NCBI GenBank assembly: GCA_964637695.1
Contig: CAZWVF010000064.1
Coordinates: forward strand, 1 to 13,725
Direction of reading: 5' to 3'
Origin: JAGLTZ01 sp964637695
GTDB taxonomy: Bacteria; Blakebacterota; Blakebacteria; Blakebacterales; Blakebacteraceae
DNA: 13,725 nt
Position numbers and translations under genes: made by a program. The first letter of the stretch is position 1, and each line of letters starts with the position of its first letter. Shown one piece after another: positions 1 to 7,170 of the stretch. The notes beneath the pieces are model-generated. The model saw only the letters and a list, made by a program, of their open reading frames with translations, ran no database searches and was not told the DNA's origin.

Positions 1-43
1 CAGGTTGAATGGTCTCGGATCAAGCTGCAGCCGGGAGGTTTGC

Positions 44-73
44 TGGACAGGCTCTATAACAACTTATTATTAT
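44..73 (+). promoter_or_regulatory. Possible sigma70-type promoter for the beta-propeller fragment
   Basis: TGGACA at 44-49 (5 of 6 to TTGACA) is followed after 18 bases by TATTAT at 68-73 (5 of 6 to TATAAT). A transcript starting near 80 would carry the GGAGG at 90-94 and the GTG start at 100. The stretch is very AT-rich (61-120 has 19 G+C in 60 bases), so a chance match is easy. The reading frame is also open from base 1, so the true start could lie upstream. Confidence 0.3.
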
Positions 74-99
74 CCACTTCACTTATTCTGGAGGATTTA

Positions 100-558
100 G
101 TGTTGTATTCATCAACTGGTTCTTCTCAACCACTTCCAGCATTCTTTCTCGTTGTTGGAGTATTTATATCTTCACTTCAAGTCAATGCTCAGATACTCAT
201 CGATGATGTGGTACCTATCGACGTGACCCTTGATACTCTCTTCGCCATAGGCAGTCCTACAGGACCTGAAGATGAATTCATTTCAAGAGACCGGAGAGGT
301 GGCCCGGTAATTTTTGATGTCGGCCCGGATGGTTTGATATGGATTATGAATTCTGGCGACAAACATATGATGGTGTTCAATGAAGACGGGGAACGTCAGG
401 CATTCCTCGGAAGGTCGGGAGCTGGACCTGGTGAATTTCAATGGGTAATGGGTCTTAAAGCAGTTGAAGGCGGTGCATGGACGTGGGACTGGCGTAATCA
501 ACAATTGTGTAACTGGTTGCAGCCTTTGGAGTTAACTGGTGGGCGATGCAGGATTTGA
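100..558 (+). pseudogene. Truncated secreted 6-bladed beta-propeller-type protein, N-terminal fragment
   Basis: I chose the GTG at 100 because GGAGG sits at 90-94 with a 5-base spacer and because it gives a normal signal peptide: a short polar start, a hydrophobic core (FFLVVGVFIS) and a likely cut after VNA. TTG at 103 is also possible, and ATG at 40 is in the same frame. The mature part has NHL/6-bladed propeller features: DVGPDGLIWIMNSGD, a following MVFNEDGE strand, and the typical GAGPGEF motif. These secreted proteins usually have 300 or more residues, but this one has about one and a half blades. After WDWRNQQL (about base 505) the family likeness fades, and the frame then runs into the tRNA-Val gene and stops inside it at 558. 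The last residues are therefore tRNA sequence read by chance. It is probably a dead remnant cut by recombination at the tRNA. Function is unknown. Confidence 0.6.
510..540. repeat. 8-base direct repeat TAACTGGT flanking the truncation point
   Basis: TAACTGGT occurs at 510-517 and again at 533-540, a period of 23. The second copy contains the complement of the tRNA-Val CCA end and its discriminator base (ACCA followed by GTTA on the minus strand). The pair brackets the place where the beta-propeller likeness ends. It could be a small recombination scar or coincidence. Confidence 0.4.
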
Positions 559-614
559 ACCTGCGACTTCCTGCGTGTAAGGCAGGCGCTCTGGACCAGC
601 TGAGCTAATCGCCC
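537..614 (-). tRNA. tRNA-Val, anticodon TAC
   Basis: On the minus strand the full cloverleaf can be written: acceptor GGGCGAT (614-608) pairs with ATCGCCC (547-541), D stem GCTC/GAGC with GG in the loop, anticodon stem CCTGC/GCAGG around the loop CTTACAC, and T stem GCAGG/CCTGC around TTCAAAT. The anticodon TAC is at 579-577, which reads valine GTN codons. The discriminator is A (540) and CCA is encoded (539-537). The 5' end lies 9 bases after the stop of the small membrane protein gene, so the tRNA is probably cut out of the end of that transcript. Its 3' end faces the AT-rich left flank, the side on which tRNA-targeting elements insert. Confidence 0.95.
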
Positions 615-623
615 TGAATGTTG

Positions 624-887
624 TTACTGCACTGTGGGAGTATGTTGCTGTTCCTGCTGTGAACTTTCTTTCGGTTCGTTTCTTACAAGTATCGCTATAG
701 GTATCAGAACGAAATAACCGGCCCCCAGAAATATAGGAGCCAGGGTTAATGACCAGAACGAATCGTGCGGTCCGATGCTCAGGAAAATGTACCCCACGAT
801 AATCACCGCTATGGCTATTCCGAACCACTTGCGATTGTTCGGACCAAAGGGGAACCAGCCTCTCTTCTGCTCTACTTTTCTGGCCAT
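624..887 (-). CDS. Small two-helix inner-membrane protein, DUF3098-like
   Basis: This 87-residue protein has a basic N-terminus (MARKVEQKRG), a WFPFGPNNRKW stretch, two predicted membrane helices at about 22-38 and 46-68, and a polar Gln/Glu-rich tail. The short loop between the helices is SIGPHDSFWS. The second helix has TLAPIFLGAGY, which resembles the TLAPI motif I associate with DUF3098 small membrane proteins of Bacteroidota; that link is from memory and unconfirmed. GGAG stands about 7 bases before the ATG. The gene follows the RlpA-family gene after 20 bases and precedes tRNA-Val by 9 bases, so it is probably last in the operon. Both ends probably lie in the cytoplasm. Function is unknown. 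Confidence 0.75.
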   Translation of the reverse strand: MARKVEQKRGWFPFGPNNRKWFGIAIAVIIVGYIFLSIGPHDSFWSLTLAPIFLGAGYFVLIPIAILVRNEPKESSQQEQQHTPTVQ

Positions 888-907
888 CGGGTCTCCACGG
901 TATCAGT

Positions 908-1492
908 TCAAAACGGTTTCACAAGGTATGGCACACTCAGTGCTGATACAAGTGCTTCCGCCGTCGTAGAATAATATGCGAATTCTGCATCCTTGTCGGG
1001 CAATTTGAGGATCTCTATCTGGACCTCGGCTATCCCCTTTTCGGCCATGAGAAGCTCCAGGGCGGCTGCATAGGAGAGATCGAGAATCCTGCCCTCTATA
1101 AACGGCCCTCTGTCATTGATTACCACAATACAGCTACGGCCGTTCTCTACATTCCATATCCTCGCCCTGGTACCCAGAGGAAGAGTCCGGTGAGCGGCGG
1201 TCAGCTTGTACATATCGTAGATCGCACCACTTGCAGTCGGTTTGCCCTGGAAATCCCGTCCGTACCAGGAGGAGAGTCCACGCAGATAGTGATCGCCCCA
1301 TCGCTCGGGACCGCTGGGAACCCGGCTGCTGGAAGCGGAGTAACGCGGAAGACGATCGGGAGTATAGGGCTGGGTCGAAGACCCGGATGCAGGTCTCTGA
1401 GTTGAACCTGTCCGGTATTTAGGGGCAGCAGCACAGGCACTCAGACCCAGGGCCAGAAGACATATCATACCTGTGTGCAATATCGATTTCAT
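908..1492 (-). CDS. rlpA: RlpA-family double-psi beta-barrel lipoprotein
   Basis: The N-terminus is a lipoprotein signal with lipobox LSAC, so Cys20 should be lipidated. A Ser/Pro/Thr-rich linker (about 25-68) leads into the RlpA barrel at about 72-162: GLSSWYG, GKPTASG, LTAAHRTLPLGT, VENGRS, NDRGPF and ILDLS. RlpA proteins sit in the outer membrane and, where tested (Pseudomonas aeruginosa), cleave glycan strands lacking stem peptides during daughter-cell separation. His101 and Asp127 of the conserved active-site set are present, but the Glu of the usual TxxGE motif is Ala90 here (codon GCG). There is no C-terminal SPOR domain to recruit it to denuded septal glycan. Family membership is clear; lytic transglycosylase activity is uncertain. 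The gene starts 14 bases after the upstream lipoprotein stop and has only a weak ribosome-binding site, so it may depend on coupling. Confidence 0.9.
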   Translation of the reverse strand: MKSILHTGMICLLALGLSACAAAPKYRTGSTQRPASGSSTQPYTPDRLPRYSASSSRVPSGPERWGDHYLRGLSSWYGRDFQGKPTASGAIYDMYKLTAAHRTLPLGTRARIWNVENGRSCIVVINDRGPFIEGRILDLSYAAALELLMAEKGIAEVQIEILKLPDKDAEFAYYSTTAEALVSALSVPYLVKPF

Positions 1493-1506
1493 GTTTTCGT
1501 GCTGTA

Positions 1507-3639
1507 TCAGTCGCCCGGCGGGGGCTGCCGGGATGGCGGCGGCCTGCCGGGCGGAATCCGATCGGGATCACTTCCGCGACCTGTTGTGGTCTGAGTCTGA
1601 CGCCCGGCCGCGGGAACTCCAAGTCCCCTTCCAAAAATCACCTGACCAGCTTGACCACGCGGCTGCAGACGAACCACCTTTGCCGCCGTCTGTGTTCCGA
1701 ACCACTGACTCCAACTGACAATTTCCCGGTTTATTGCGGCCTCTCTGGCTTCCAGTGGATCAGGAGCCAGACCGGAGGTTGGCATACCGAGCCGTTCCGC
1801 TGCAACTCTTGCTTCACGATACTCAGGATAACGTTCAACAATCCGTTCATACGCAACCCTGGCGGAATCCGGTTCTCCAGCTCCCAGTTCAAGAAGCCGC
1901 GCAACAGTCAATTCGGCCATCCTGGCAGCCTCGGTAGTCGGGTACTCTGCTTTCACTTCTAAGAAAAGAGGGATAACCGACGCCCGGCCGGCCGGATCGG
2001 CCAGGGGATCAATCCGGCCTTCAGCTTCTACCAGGGCTTCGCGGGCTCGAAGTTCGGTCGGCTTTTCCGGATTTTCACCCAATCCAAGACGGTAGTAGTA
2101 CGCCCACCGGGTATCGTTGAAATCTCCGGTAAGACGTGCCGCTGCAGTTAATCGACGCTGATTCCCCTCTTCACTCTCGGGAGCCCATTCTGTGACGGCG
2201 TAAAGTGCTCTTGGAACCAGTTGAGAGTCAGGATGGCGCTCGATCAGCAGCTCCAGGTAAGCTACGGCCGAGTCGGGACTGGCCATTTCCAGCACGAAGT
2301 GCTCGGCGAGCATGAAAATGTACATCCCCCGGGGAACATCACCCATCTGCTCTGCTAAAGTCAGTTGAAGATTTTCCTCCTCCTGCTGTTGCCGCTGCTG
2401 CTCCAGCATATCGGGATCGATCTCCACCTGATCGGGATCAATACGCCTGCGGCGCACGACATCCTCGTCGATCTCCGGTCGCCTCTGTTGAGCGAACGGT
2501 TGAGGCCTGTTGACGGTCTGCCGCCTGGGATCCCTGAAAGTCATATCTTCTTCCACCATCTGTACCAGGGAACGCAGCGCCAGGTATGTTGTTATGACAC
2601 TGGTTCGTTTCGAGGCCTGTTGCTGCTGCTCGGCAGTACCGACGCTGCCGCTCACCGCCCGGTATTCGGGTCCGGCAGAGAAGTAGTCCTCCCTCCGTTC
2701 GAGCTGAGTACCCAGGTCGAGCCGGATCCGTGCTTCCCACTCTGCCGTGACTCCATCGTTCAGCGACAGCACCATTTCGGTTGTCGCCTGGCGGTAAGAT
2801 CCGCGACGGTCGGCAAGCAGACCGCGATAGTATCTGATCACACCTTTGTAGTAGCCTGAATTATCCAGATCCTGGAGACGGCTGATACGTTCCTCTGCGG
2901 CTGGAATTTTATCGGCTTTCATCAGAAGATCGATAAGAGTAACCGTCGTTTCCTGGCGCGTGGTCAGCGACAACCTCTCATTTGCCAGAATATCTTCAAG
3001 AATCGCTGCGCCCTCTTCATATTTACCCTGTTCTTCAAGGAGCTTCTGCAGTTCGAGCCTGGCCTGCAGCCCGATATTCCGAGGGGTTTTGGTATCGGCA
3101 ATTATCACATCGAAGATCTCACGTGATTCATCATACTTTCCGGCGAAACCGAGTGCCCGGGCGTTGAGCAGCATGGCCTCTGCCTTGAGTTTTCCCTTTA
3201 GATTTTCGGCAGCCATGCCGGCTTCTCTTGCGGCATTAATGGCTTCACCCAGACCCAGCAGTCCCCTCGCCAGATAGAGCCTGCATACAGGAATGCTCCT
3301 GCTTTCAGGGAAGTGCTGAATCAGTTCGAGCCCCTTGCGGGTAGAGGCCGCAACCTCCCCCTGGTAGTAGAGTGCCTTCTGGCTCAGGAGGAGGGCTTCT
3401 TCAACCCACCTGGAATCGGGATGTTCCAGCAGGACCCTGGAAGAATACTGCAATGACTGCTTGTACAGTTCGACGGCCTGAGCAGGCAGGACCCGTTCCT
3501 CCTCCTCAGCTTTTTTTCGAATTGCTTCCGCATCATTGAAGTGACGCCTGGCAAAGTAAAAGGTGTTGTAGTAGACACACCCACCGGCGGAAAGAAGGAA
3601 AGCCAACAGTACGATTCTGCCGGAGAACCGGTAAAGCAT
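1507..3639 (-). CDS. Large TPR-type lipoprotein (CVYYNTFYFARR start)
   Basis: A 710-residue protein with a signal peptide ending LSAGG before Cys21, so it is a predicted lipoprotein. Right after the Cys comes VYYNTFYFARRHF, a signature I know from tetratricopeptide lipoproteins of FCB-type bacteria. Residues about 35-330 are helical repeats of TPR or TPR-like form (for example AEAMLLNARALGFAGKYDES and LQKLLEEQGKYEEGAAILED). A charged, Gln-rich linker follows (about 335-425), then a second repeat block (about 435-620), with PDSAVAYLELLIERHPDS and PDSARVAYERIVERYPEY. The C-terminus is Gly/Pro/Arg-rich. Such repeats hold protein partners, and these lipoproteins are usually thought to act as periplasmic or outer-membrane scaffolds. 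The start overlaps the sirtuin stop as TGATG and has GAGG 9-10 bases ahead. The RlpA-family gene lies directly downstream, so an envelope role is likely. The exact function is unknown. Confidence 0.85.
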   Translation of the reverse strand: MLYRFSGRIVLLAFLLSAGGCVYYNTFYFARRHFNDAEAIRKKAEEEERVLPAQAVELYKQSLQYSSRVLLEHPDSRWVEEALLLSQKALYYQGEVAASTRKGLELIQHFPESRSIPVCRLYLARGLLGLGEAINAAREAGMAAENLKGKLKAEAMLLNARALGFAGKYDESREIFDVIIADTKTPRNIGLQARLELQKLLEEQGKYEEGAAILEDILANERLSLTTRQETTVTLIDLLMKADKIPAAEERISRLQDLDNSGYYKGVIRYYRGLLADRRGSYRQATTEMVLSLNDGVTAEWEARIRLDLGTQLERREDYFSAGPEYRAVSGSVGTAEQQQQASKRTSVITTYLALRSLVQMVEEDMTFRDPRRQTVNRPQPFAQQRRPEIDEDVVRRRRIDPDQVEIDPDMLEQQRQQQEEENLQLTLAEQMGDVPRGMYIFMLAEHFVLEMASPDSAVAYLELLIERHPDSQLVPRALYAVTEWAPESEEGNQRRLTAAARLTGDFNDTRWAYYYRLGLGENPEKPTELRAREALVEAEGRIDPLADPAGRASVIPLFLEVKAEYPTTEAARMAELTVARLLELGAGEPDSARVAYERIVERYPEYREARVAAERLGMPTSGLAPDPLEAREAAINREIVSWSQWFGTQTAAKVVRLQPRGQAGQVIFGRGLGVPAAGRQTQTTTGRGSDPDRIPPGRPPPSRQPPPGD

Positions 3640-4421
3640 CAGACAAGGTCCTCACACGCAGTATCCGGTGCCGCATCGAGTGCGGTATCCTGTGCAGCGT
3701 CCAGCAGTGGATCGATCAACCTGGGCATCCAGTAGCCAGAGGGGCCGCGCAGGGAGAGAGTTGCCAGAGGCGTCAGCGGCGTCGGTTCGGGATTGACCTC
3801 GACGACAAATGCACCTGCATCCTGCGCTACGAAAGGCAATTGTGCAGCGGGGTAAACCTGCGTAGATGTTCCAATAGAGAAGAAGAGATCCGAACTGCCT
3901 GCAGCTTCAAATCCCCTTGCGATGGCATCCTGAGGAAGCGATTCGCCGAACCAGACTACATCGGGCCTGTAAGGACCGCCACACCTGCACTGCCTGCCCT
4001 CACCCTCACCGCGGCAGGCATCACAGATATTGCATCTGTCCCGTCTGATATTGCCGTGAAGTTCGATCACATCGCTGCTTCCCGCAGACTGGTGCAGACC
4101 GTCCACATTCTGGGTTATCAACGTAAATATATCGAATACCTTCTCGGCCGCTGCCAGGGCTCGATGTCCTTCATTCGGCTCGATCCCCTCCAGTATCCCC
4201 CGCCTGTAATCATACCACTCCCACACCAGCTCCGGGTTCCGTGCAAACGCTTCAGGTGTAGCCAGTTCTTCAGGACGGAATTCCTTCCACAATCCCCCCT
4301 CTCCACGGAAAGTGGGCATCCCAGATTCGGCTGAAACGCCGGCCCCGGTAAGCACGGCACAATGCTTGACCGAACGTGCCACTTCGAAATAATGGCTCAG
4401 ATCAGGTTCGGTGTGCTCCAT
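3639..4421 (-). CDS. cobB: NAD-dependent protein deacylase, Sir2 family, class III type
   Basis: A 260-residue sirtuin, full length for bacterial CobB proteins. It has GAGVSAESGMPTFRG (NAD binding, 26-40), TQNVDGLH (103-110), the catalytic His122 in ELHGNI, a zinc site with Cys130, Cys133, Cys145 and Cys147 (Cys136 is extra), RPDVVWFGE, GTSTQVYPAA and EVNPEPTPL. WEWYDYRR provides Tyr70 and Arg73 in the Y-x-x-R pattern that in SIRT5 and E. coli CobB holds succinyl and malonyl groups, so it probably removes acidic acyl groups as well as acetyl. I start at MEHTEPD (4421), because the longer frame from 4457 only overlaps the aldolase. This ATG is one base after the aldolase stop and has GGAG about 10 bases ahead. 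The tail (about 241-256) is a small Asp/Ala/Thr repeat that family members lack. The symbol follows the family, not a proven orthologue. Confidence 0.93.
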   Translation of the reverse strand: MEHTEPDLSHYFEVARSVKHCAVLTGAGVSAESGMPTFRGEGGLWKEFRPEELATPEAFARNPELVWEWYDYRRGILEGIEPNEGHRALAAAEKVFDIFTLITQNVDGLHQSAGSSDVIELHGNIRRDRCNICDACRGEGEGRQCRCGGPYRPDVVWFGESLPQDAIARGFEAAGSSDLFFSIGTSTQVYPAAQLPFVAQDAGAFVVEVNPEPTPLTPLATLSLRGPSGYWMPRLIDPLLDAAQDTALDAAPDTACEDLV

Positions 4422-4422
4422 A

Positions 4423-5466
4423 TCATAAAGACTCCGCGACCTCCGAGAAAACTTCAAGTGCCTTCTCTATCTCTTCGGCCGAAACGTTCAGGTGGGTGAC
4501 TGCCCGCAGGAAGCCTGTACCGAACGTGTGTACCTGAACCCCCTTTTCGGCCAGAGAGATCTGAACCGTCTCCTCCGATACTCCGGTTCCGGTTACATCG
4601 ATCATGATTATGTTCGTCTGGGCCCCGGTAAGATCGACAGAGAAGCCTTCGATCCCGTTTACGCCTTCTGCAAGGCGTCTGGCATTCGCATGGTCTTCGG
4701 CCAGGCGATCCACATTGTTCTTGAGGGCATAAAGACCTGCTGCCGCAAGGATCCCGGCCTGGCGCATCGCCCCTCCAAACCGCTTCCTGACGTAGAGAGC
4801 TTTTCGGATGAAATCCTTCGAGCCGAGCAGTACCGATCCCACAGGTGCTCCCAGTCCCTTCGACAGGCAGGTGGACATCGAATCGAACGGTTCGGCCCAC
4901 TGCTGCGGTTCTATACCTGTCGCCACCACCGCGTTGAAGATGCGTGCCCCATCCAGGTGCATCGGCAGTGCGTACGTGTCGGCGACTTTCCGGATCCTGC
5001 GGATCTCCTCCAGTGGAAAGATCGTTCCTCCGGCTTTGTTATGAGTATTCTCGAGACTGATCAGGCCCGTAGTGGGATAGTGGATCGAGTCGGGACGCAC
5101 CACCGATTCCACCTGCTCGGCGGTTATGACTCCATATTCGCCGTCGAGCAGATTGAAACCGACCCCGCTCATCGCAGGACCGGCGCCACCCTCGAAATTG
5201 AATACGTGGCTCCAGCGATGACATATGACCTCTTCTCCTGGACTGGTGTGGGTATTGAGAGCCACATGATTGCTCATGGTACCGCTGGCCATGAAGAGCC
5301 CCGCCTCTTTACCAAGTCTCTCTGCCAGTTCGGCCTGCAGTCGATTTACGGTAGGATCTTCGCCATAAACATCATCACCAACTTCAGCCGTCGCCATCGC
5401 CCTGCGCATCTCTTCGCCGGGAACAGTAACCGTATCGCTTCGAAGATCGATTGAATTCATTGTCAT
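4423..5466 (-). CDS. ltaE: Low-specificity L-threonine aldolase (PLP enzyme)
   Basis: 347 residues, the normal length. It splits L-threonine or L-allo-threonine into glycine and acetaldehyde, and in this family often acts on other beta-hydroxy amino acids. The sequence starts with the family signature DLRSDTVTVP, then VGDDVYGEDPTVN, MASGTMSN (phosphate loop), His87 likely stacking on the PLP ring, SLENTHNKAGG, HLDGAR with Asp172 and Arg174, and the Schiff-base Lys203 in STCLSKGLGAPVGS. Arg321 in FLRAVTH should bind the carboxylate. The first ATG (5466) is preferred: AGAGGA lies 9 bases ahead of it, against 15 for the second ATG. It begins 44 bases after the rplI stop and is followed by the sirtuin gene after one base. 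Confidence 0.95.
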   Translation of the reverse strand: MTMNSIDLRSDTVTVPGEEMRRAMATAEVGDDVYGEDPTVNRLQAELAERLGKEAGLFMASGTMSNHVALNTHTSPGEEVICHRWSHVFNFEGGAGPAMSGVGFNLLDGEYGVITAEQVESVVRPDSIHYPTTGLISLENTHNKAGGTIFPLEEIRRIRKVADTYALPMHLDGARIFNAVVATGIEPQQWAEPFDSMSTCLSKGLGAPVGSVLLGSKDFIRKALYVRKRFGGAMRQAGILAAAGLYALKNNVDRLAEDHANARRLAEGVNGIEGFSVDLTGAQTNIIMIDVTGTGVSEETVQISLAEKGVQVHTFGTGFLRAVTHLNVSAEEIEKALEVFSEVAESL

Positions 5467-5473
5467 CGCGAAT

Positions 5474-5490
5474 AATCCTCTGTAAGGATT
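5474..5490 (-). promoter_or_regulatory. Small hairpin overlapping the ltaE ribosome-binding site
   Basis: On the minus strand AATCCT, loop TACAG, AGGATT form a perfect 6-bp stem. The 3' arm contains most of the AGAGGA used by the threonine aldolase gene, so the hairpin could lower its initiation relative to rplI. The stem is short and A/T-rich at its ends. There is no T-run that would make it a terminator. Confidence 0.3.
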
Positions 5491-5510
5491 TCTTCTTCAG
5501 GCAGAGAGGA

Positions 5511-5975
5511 TCACTTCTCCTCTTCCTCCTCGACATGCTTCTCTACGACAACTCTTATCGCAGGTTCGACCTCACGATGCAGGCGGATCGGTACGTCGAA
5601 TGTCCCTATCTCCTTTATGGGATTATTCAACAGGATCTGACGCCGCTTGATATCGAATCCCTCTTCCGCAAGGGAGTCGACTATCATCTGGCTGGTCACA
5701 GAACCGTAGAGCTGATCTTCCTCGCTGACTTCAACAGCCATTGTGACGATGAGTCCGGCCAGCCTGTCGGCCAGCCCCTCGGCATCAGCCTTCTCTTTTT
5801 CTGATCGTGTTTCGAGAGCACGGGCGATATCCCGGAAGGTCTTCAGGTTTCCTTCGGTCGCTTCCATTGCCAGTTTGTTCGGGATCAGATAATTGCGGGC
5901 ATAGCCGGGCTTGACATCGACGACGTCACCGGCCTCGCCCAGATTCGGTAAATCTTCGCGCAAGATCACGCGCAT
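5511..5975 (-). CDS. rplI: 50S ribosomal protein L9
   Basis: 154 residues, normal for L9. The N-terminal rRNA-binding domain is clear: MRVILREDLPNLGEAGDVVDVKPGYARNYLIP shortened here to its key parts LGEAGDVV and PGYARNYLIP. The long connecting helix (about 42-75) and the C-terminal domain with LYGSVTSQMIVDSL and IKEIGTFDVPIRLH follow. The protein ends in VEEEEEK, a short acidic tail. The start is a TAATG overlap with the DUF2232 stop, and GAGGAGG stands 7 bases ahead, so translation should be strong and coupled. L9 binds 23S rRNA near the L1 stalk and helps keep the reading frame. Confidence 0.97.
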   Translation of the reverse strand: MRVILREDLPNLGEAGDVVDVKPGYARNYLIPNKLAMEATEGNLKTFRDIARALETRSEKEKADAEGLADRLAGLIVTMAVEVSEEDQLYGSVTSQMIVDSLAEEGFDIKRRQILLNNPIKEIGTFDVPIRLHREVEPAIRVVVEKHVEEEEEK

Positions 5976-6952
5976 TACAGATCCTCCTCTTTCCCCTGCT
6001 CGGCGGCCTCAGCCATGAGGCTGCGGAGCGGAACCCAGGTTTCCAGTAATCCGAGTAGTGCCATTATGACAACTCCGACATGCACCATTACCGACACCAT
6101 TATCATGAACAGGACACGTACCCACATTGCCGTGCCCCTCACTTCGAATCCGTACCACATTATCGCCAGGCCCTGGATCGAGTAGACCACAGCGAGTATT
6201 ATGACCAGATTCAATCCTGCCGTATGCAGGTTGCCTGGCCCAACTATCAGTCCGGTCATCCAGAGGGCCAGTCCGAGAACCGCTGACCAGACCAGTTTTT
6301 CCGGCAGCACCCAGATGGTAAACTGCGGAATCTCCATGCCCTTCACTGTTCCACGCTTTCCCAGCCACCACATTCCAAATGTCAACGCCCCGAAACCGAT
6401 GAAAAGACCCGTCAGAGCTGCAGCAGCCGGTATCAGCCGGACACCCTGCCTGACGATTTCGGGCAGCAGCTCCACCATCCGGGTCGTATCGAATCCCATC
6501 AGCACAAGCTGTTCAAATACGGCTGCGTAGGTGGCCAGCAACTGCTCCTCGATCTGCTCCCTGTACTGAATTACAATAAGGAGCGATCCGGCTGCCAGCA
6601 GAAGAAAGGGAATCGATCCGGCCAGACCCGCAGTTCCCCACTCTCTGCCTCGGCGTACTTCCCGGTCCAGCAGTATCGCGGACAATACGATGGAGAGGGT
6701 CATCAACCCTCCCAGCTGATCGATCATGCCCATTACCACTGCTGTCGTTATGGCCGGCAGCCATCTTTTCAACGACGACTCCGAAAGCTCCTGGAAGAGC
6801 ACCAGAAGGGCCGCCGGTACTCCGATCATTCCTGCTACATTCAGCAGCGGTATCGCCAGAACGATCGGAGCGATCAGTACCAAACCCACCGAGAGAGGCA
6901 CGAACTTCCCCCAGTAGGAGACGGGGAGCAGATCCCCCCCGGTGTGATTCAT
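5975..6952 (-). CDS. DUF2232 (YybS-like) polytopic membrane protein
   Basis: A 325-residue protein with about eight hydrophobic segments, for example VGLVLIAPIVLAIPLL, VPAALLVLF, IPFLLLAAGSLLIVI, ALTGLFIGFGALTFGMWWLG and a helix-rich C-terminal half ending in a charged tail (AEQGKEEDL). Predicted inner-membrane protein. The assignment rests on topology and on its place between rpsR and rplI, where DUF2232 genes are common in Deltaproteobacteria and others. The role of the family is unknown. I start at MNHTGGD (6952), which overlaps the rpsR stop as ATGA; the frame is open to 7039, but those codons lie inside rpsR. The ribosome-binding site is weak, so initiation probably relies on ribosomes finishing rpsR. 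Confidence 0.8.
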   Translation of the reverse strand: MNHTGGDLLPVSYWGKFVPLSVGLVLIAPIVLAIPLLNVAGMIGVPAALLVLFQELSESSLKRWLPAITTAVVMGMIDQLGGLMTLSIVLSAILLDREVRRGREWGTAGLAGSIPFLLLAAGSLLIVIQYREQIEEQLLATYAAVFEQLVLMGFDTTRMVELLPEIVRQGVRLIPAAAALTGLFIGFGALTFGMWWLGKRGTVKGMEIPQFTIWVLPEKLVWSAVLGLALWMTGLIVGPGNLHTAGLNLVIILAVVYSIQGLAIMWYGFEVRGTAMWVRVLFMIMVSVMVHVGVVIMALLGLLETWVPLRSLMAEAAEQGKEEDL

Positions 6953-7170
6953 CGCATCGATTCTGTCGTAAAGGGCAGCAGTGCCACGTGACGGGCACGC
7001 TTTATGGCTGTTGTCAGTATCCGCTGGTGTTTCGCACATGTACCAGACTGGCGACGCGGGACGATCTTTCCCCTGTCCGTCATGTACCGACGCAGGACTT
7101 TATCCTCTTTGTAATCAATCCACTTCCGCTTTTCGATGCAGAACCGGCAGGGCTTTTGATGGGTCATCAT
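6949..7170 (-). CDS. rpsR: 30S ribosomal protein S18
   Basis: 73 residues, normal length. Recognisable S18 features are KPCRFC near the N-terminus, IDYKEDKVLRRYMTDRGKIVPRR and GTCAKHQRILTTAIKRARHVALLP. Cys8, Cys11 and a later Cys with a following His make it a metal-binding (C+) type S18. S18 pairs with S6 in the platform of the small subunit. The start overlaps the rpsF stop (ATGATG, so either of the two Met codons can serve), with GGGGAG 6 bases before the first. The end overlaps the DUF2232 start by four bases. There is no ssb gene between rpsF and rpsR, unlike in Firmicutes. Confidence 0.97.
   Translation of the reverse strand: MMTHQKPCRFCIEKRKWIDYKEDKVLRRYMTDRGKIVPRRQSGTCAKHQRILTTAIKRARHVALLPFTTESMR

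Noticed and set aside
4492..5454. 320-codon open frame on the plus strand
   Set aside because: It lies wholly opposite the threonine aldolase gene, whose motifs and active-site Lys are unmistakable. The translation has no recognisable domain.
6953..7039. Longer N-terminus for the DUF2232 protein
   Set aside because: The added codons lie inside rpsR in another frame. The ATGA overlap at 6949-6952 is the natural start.
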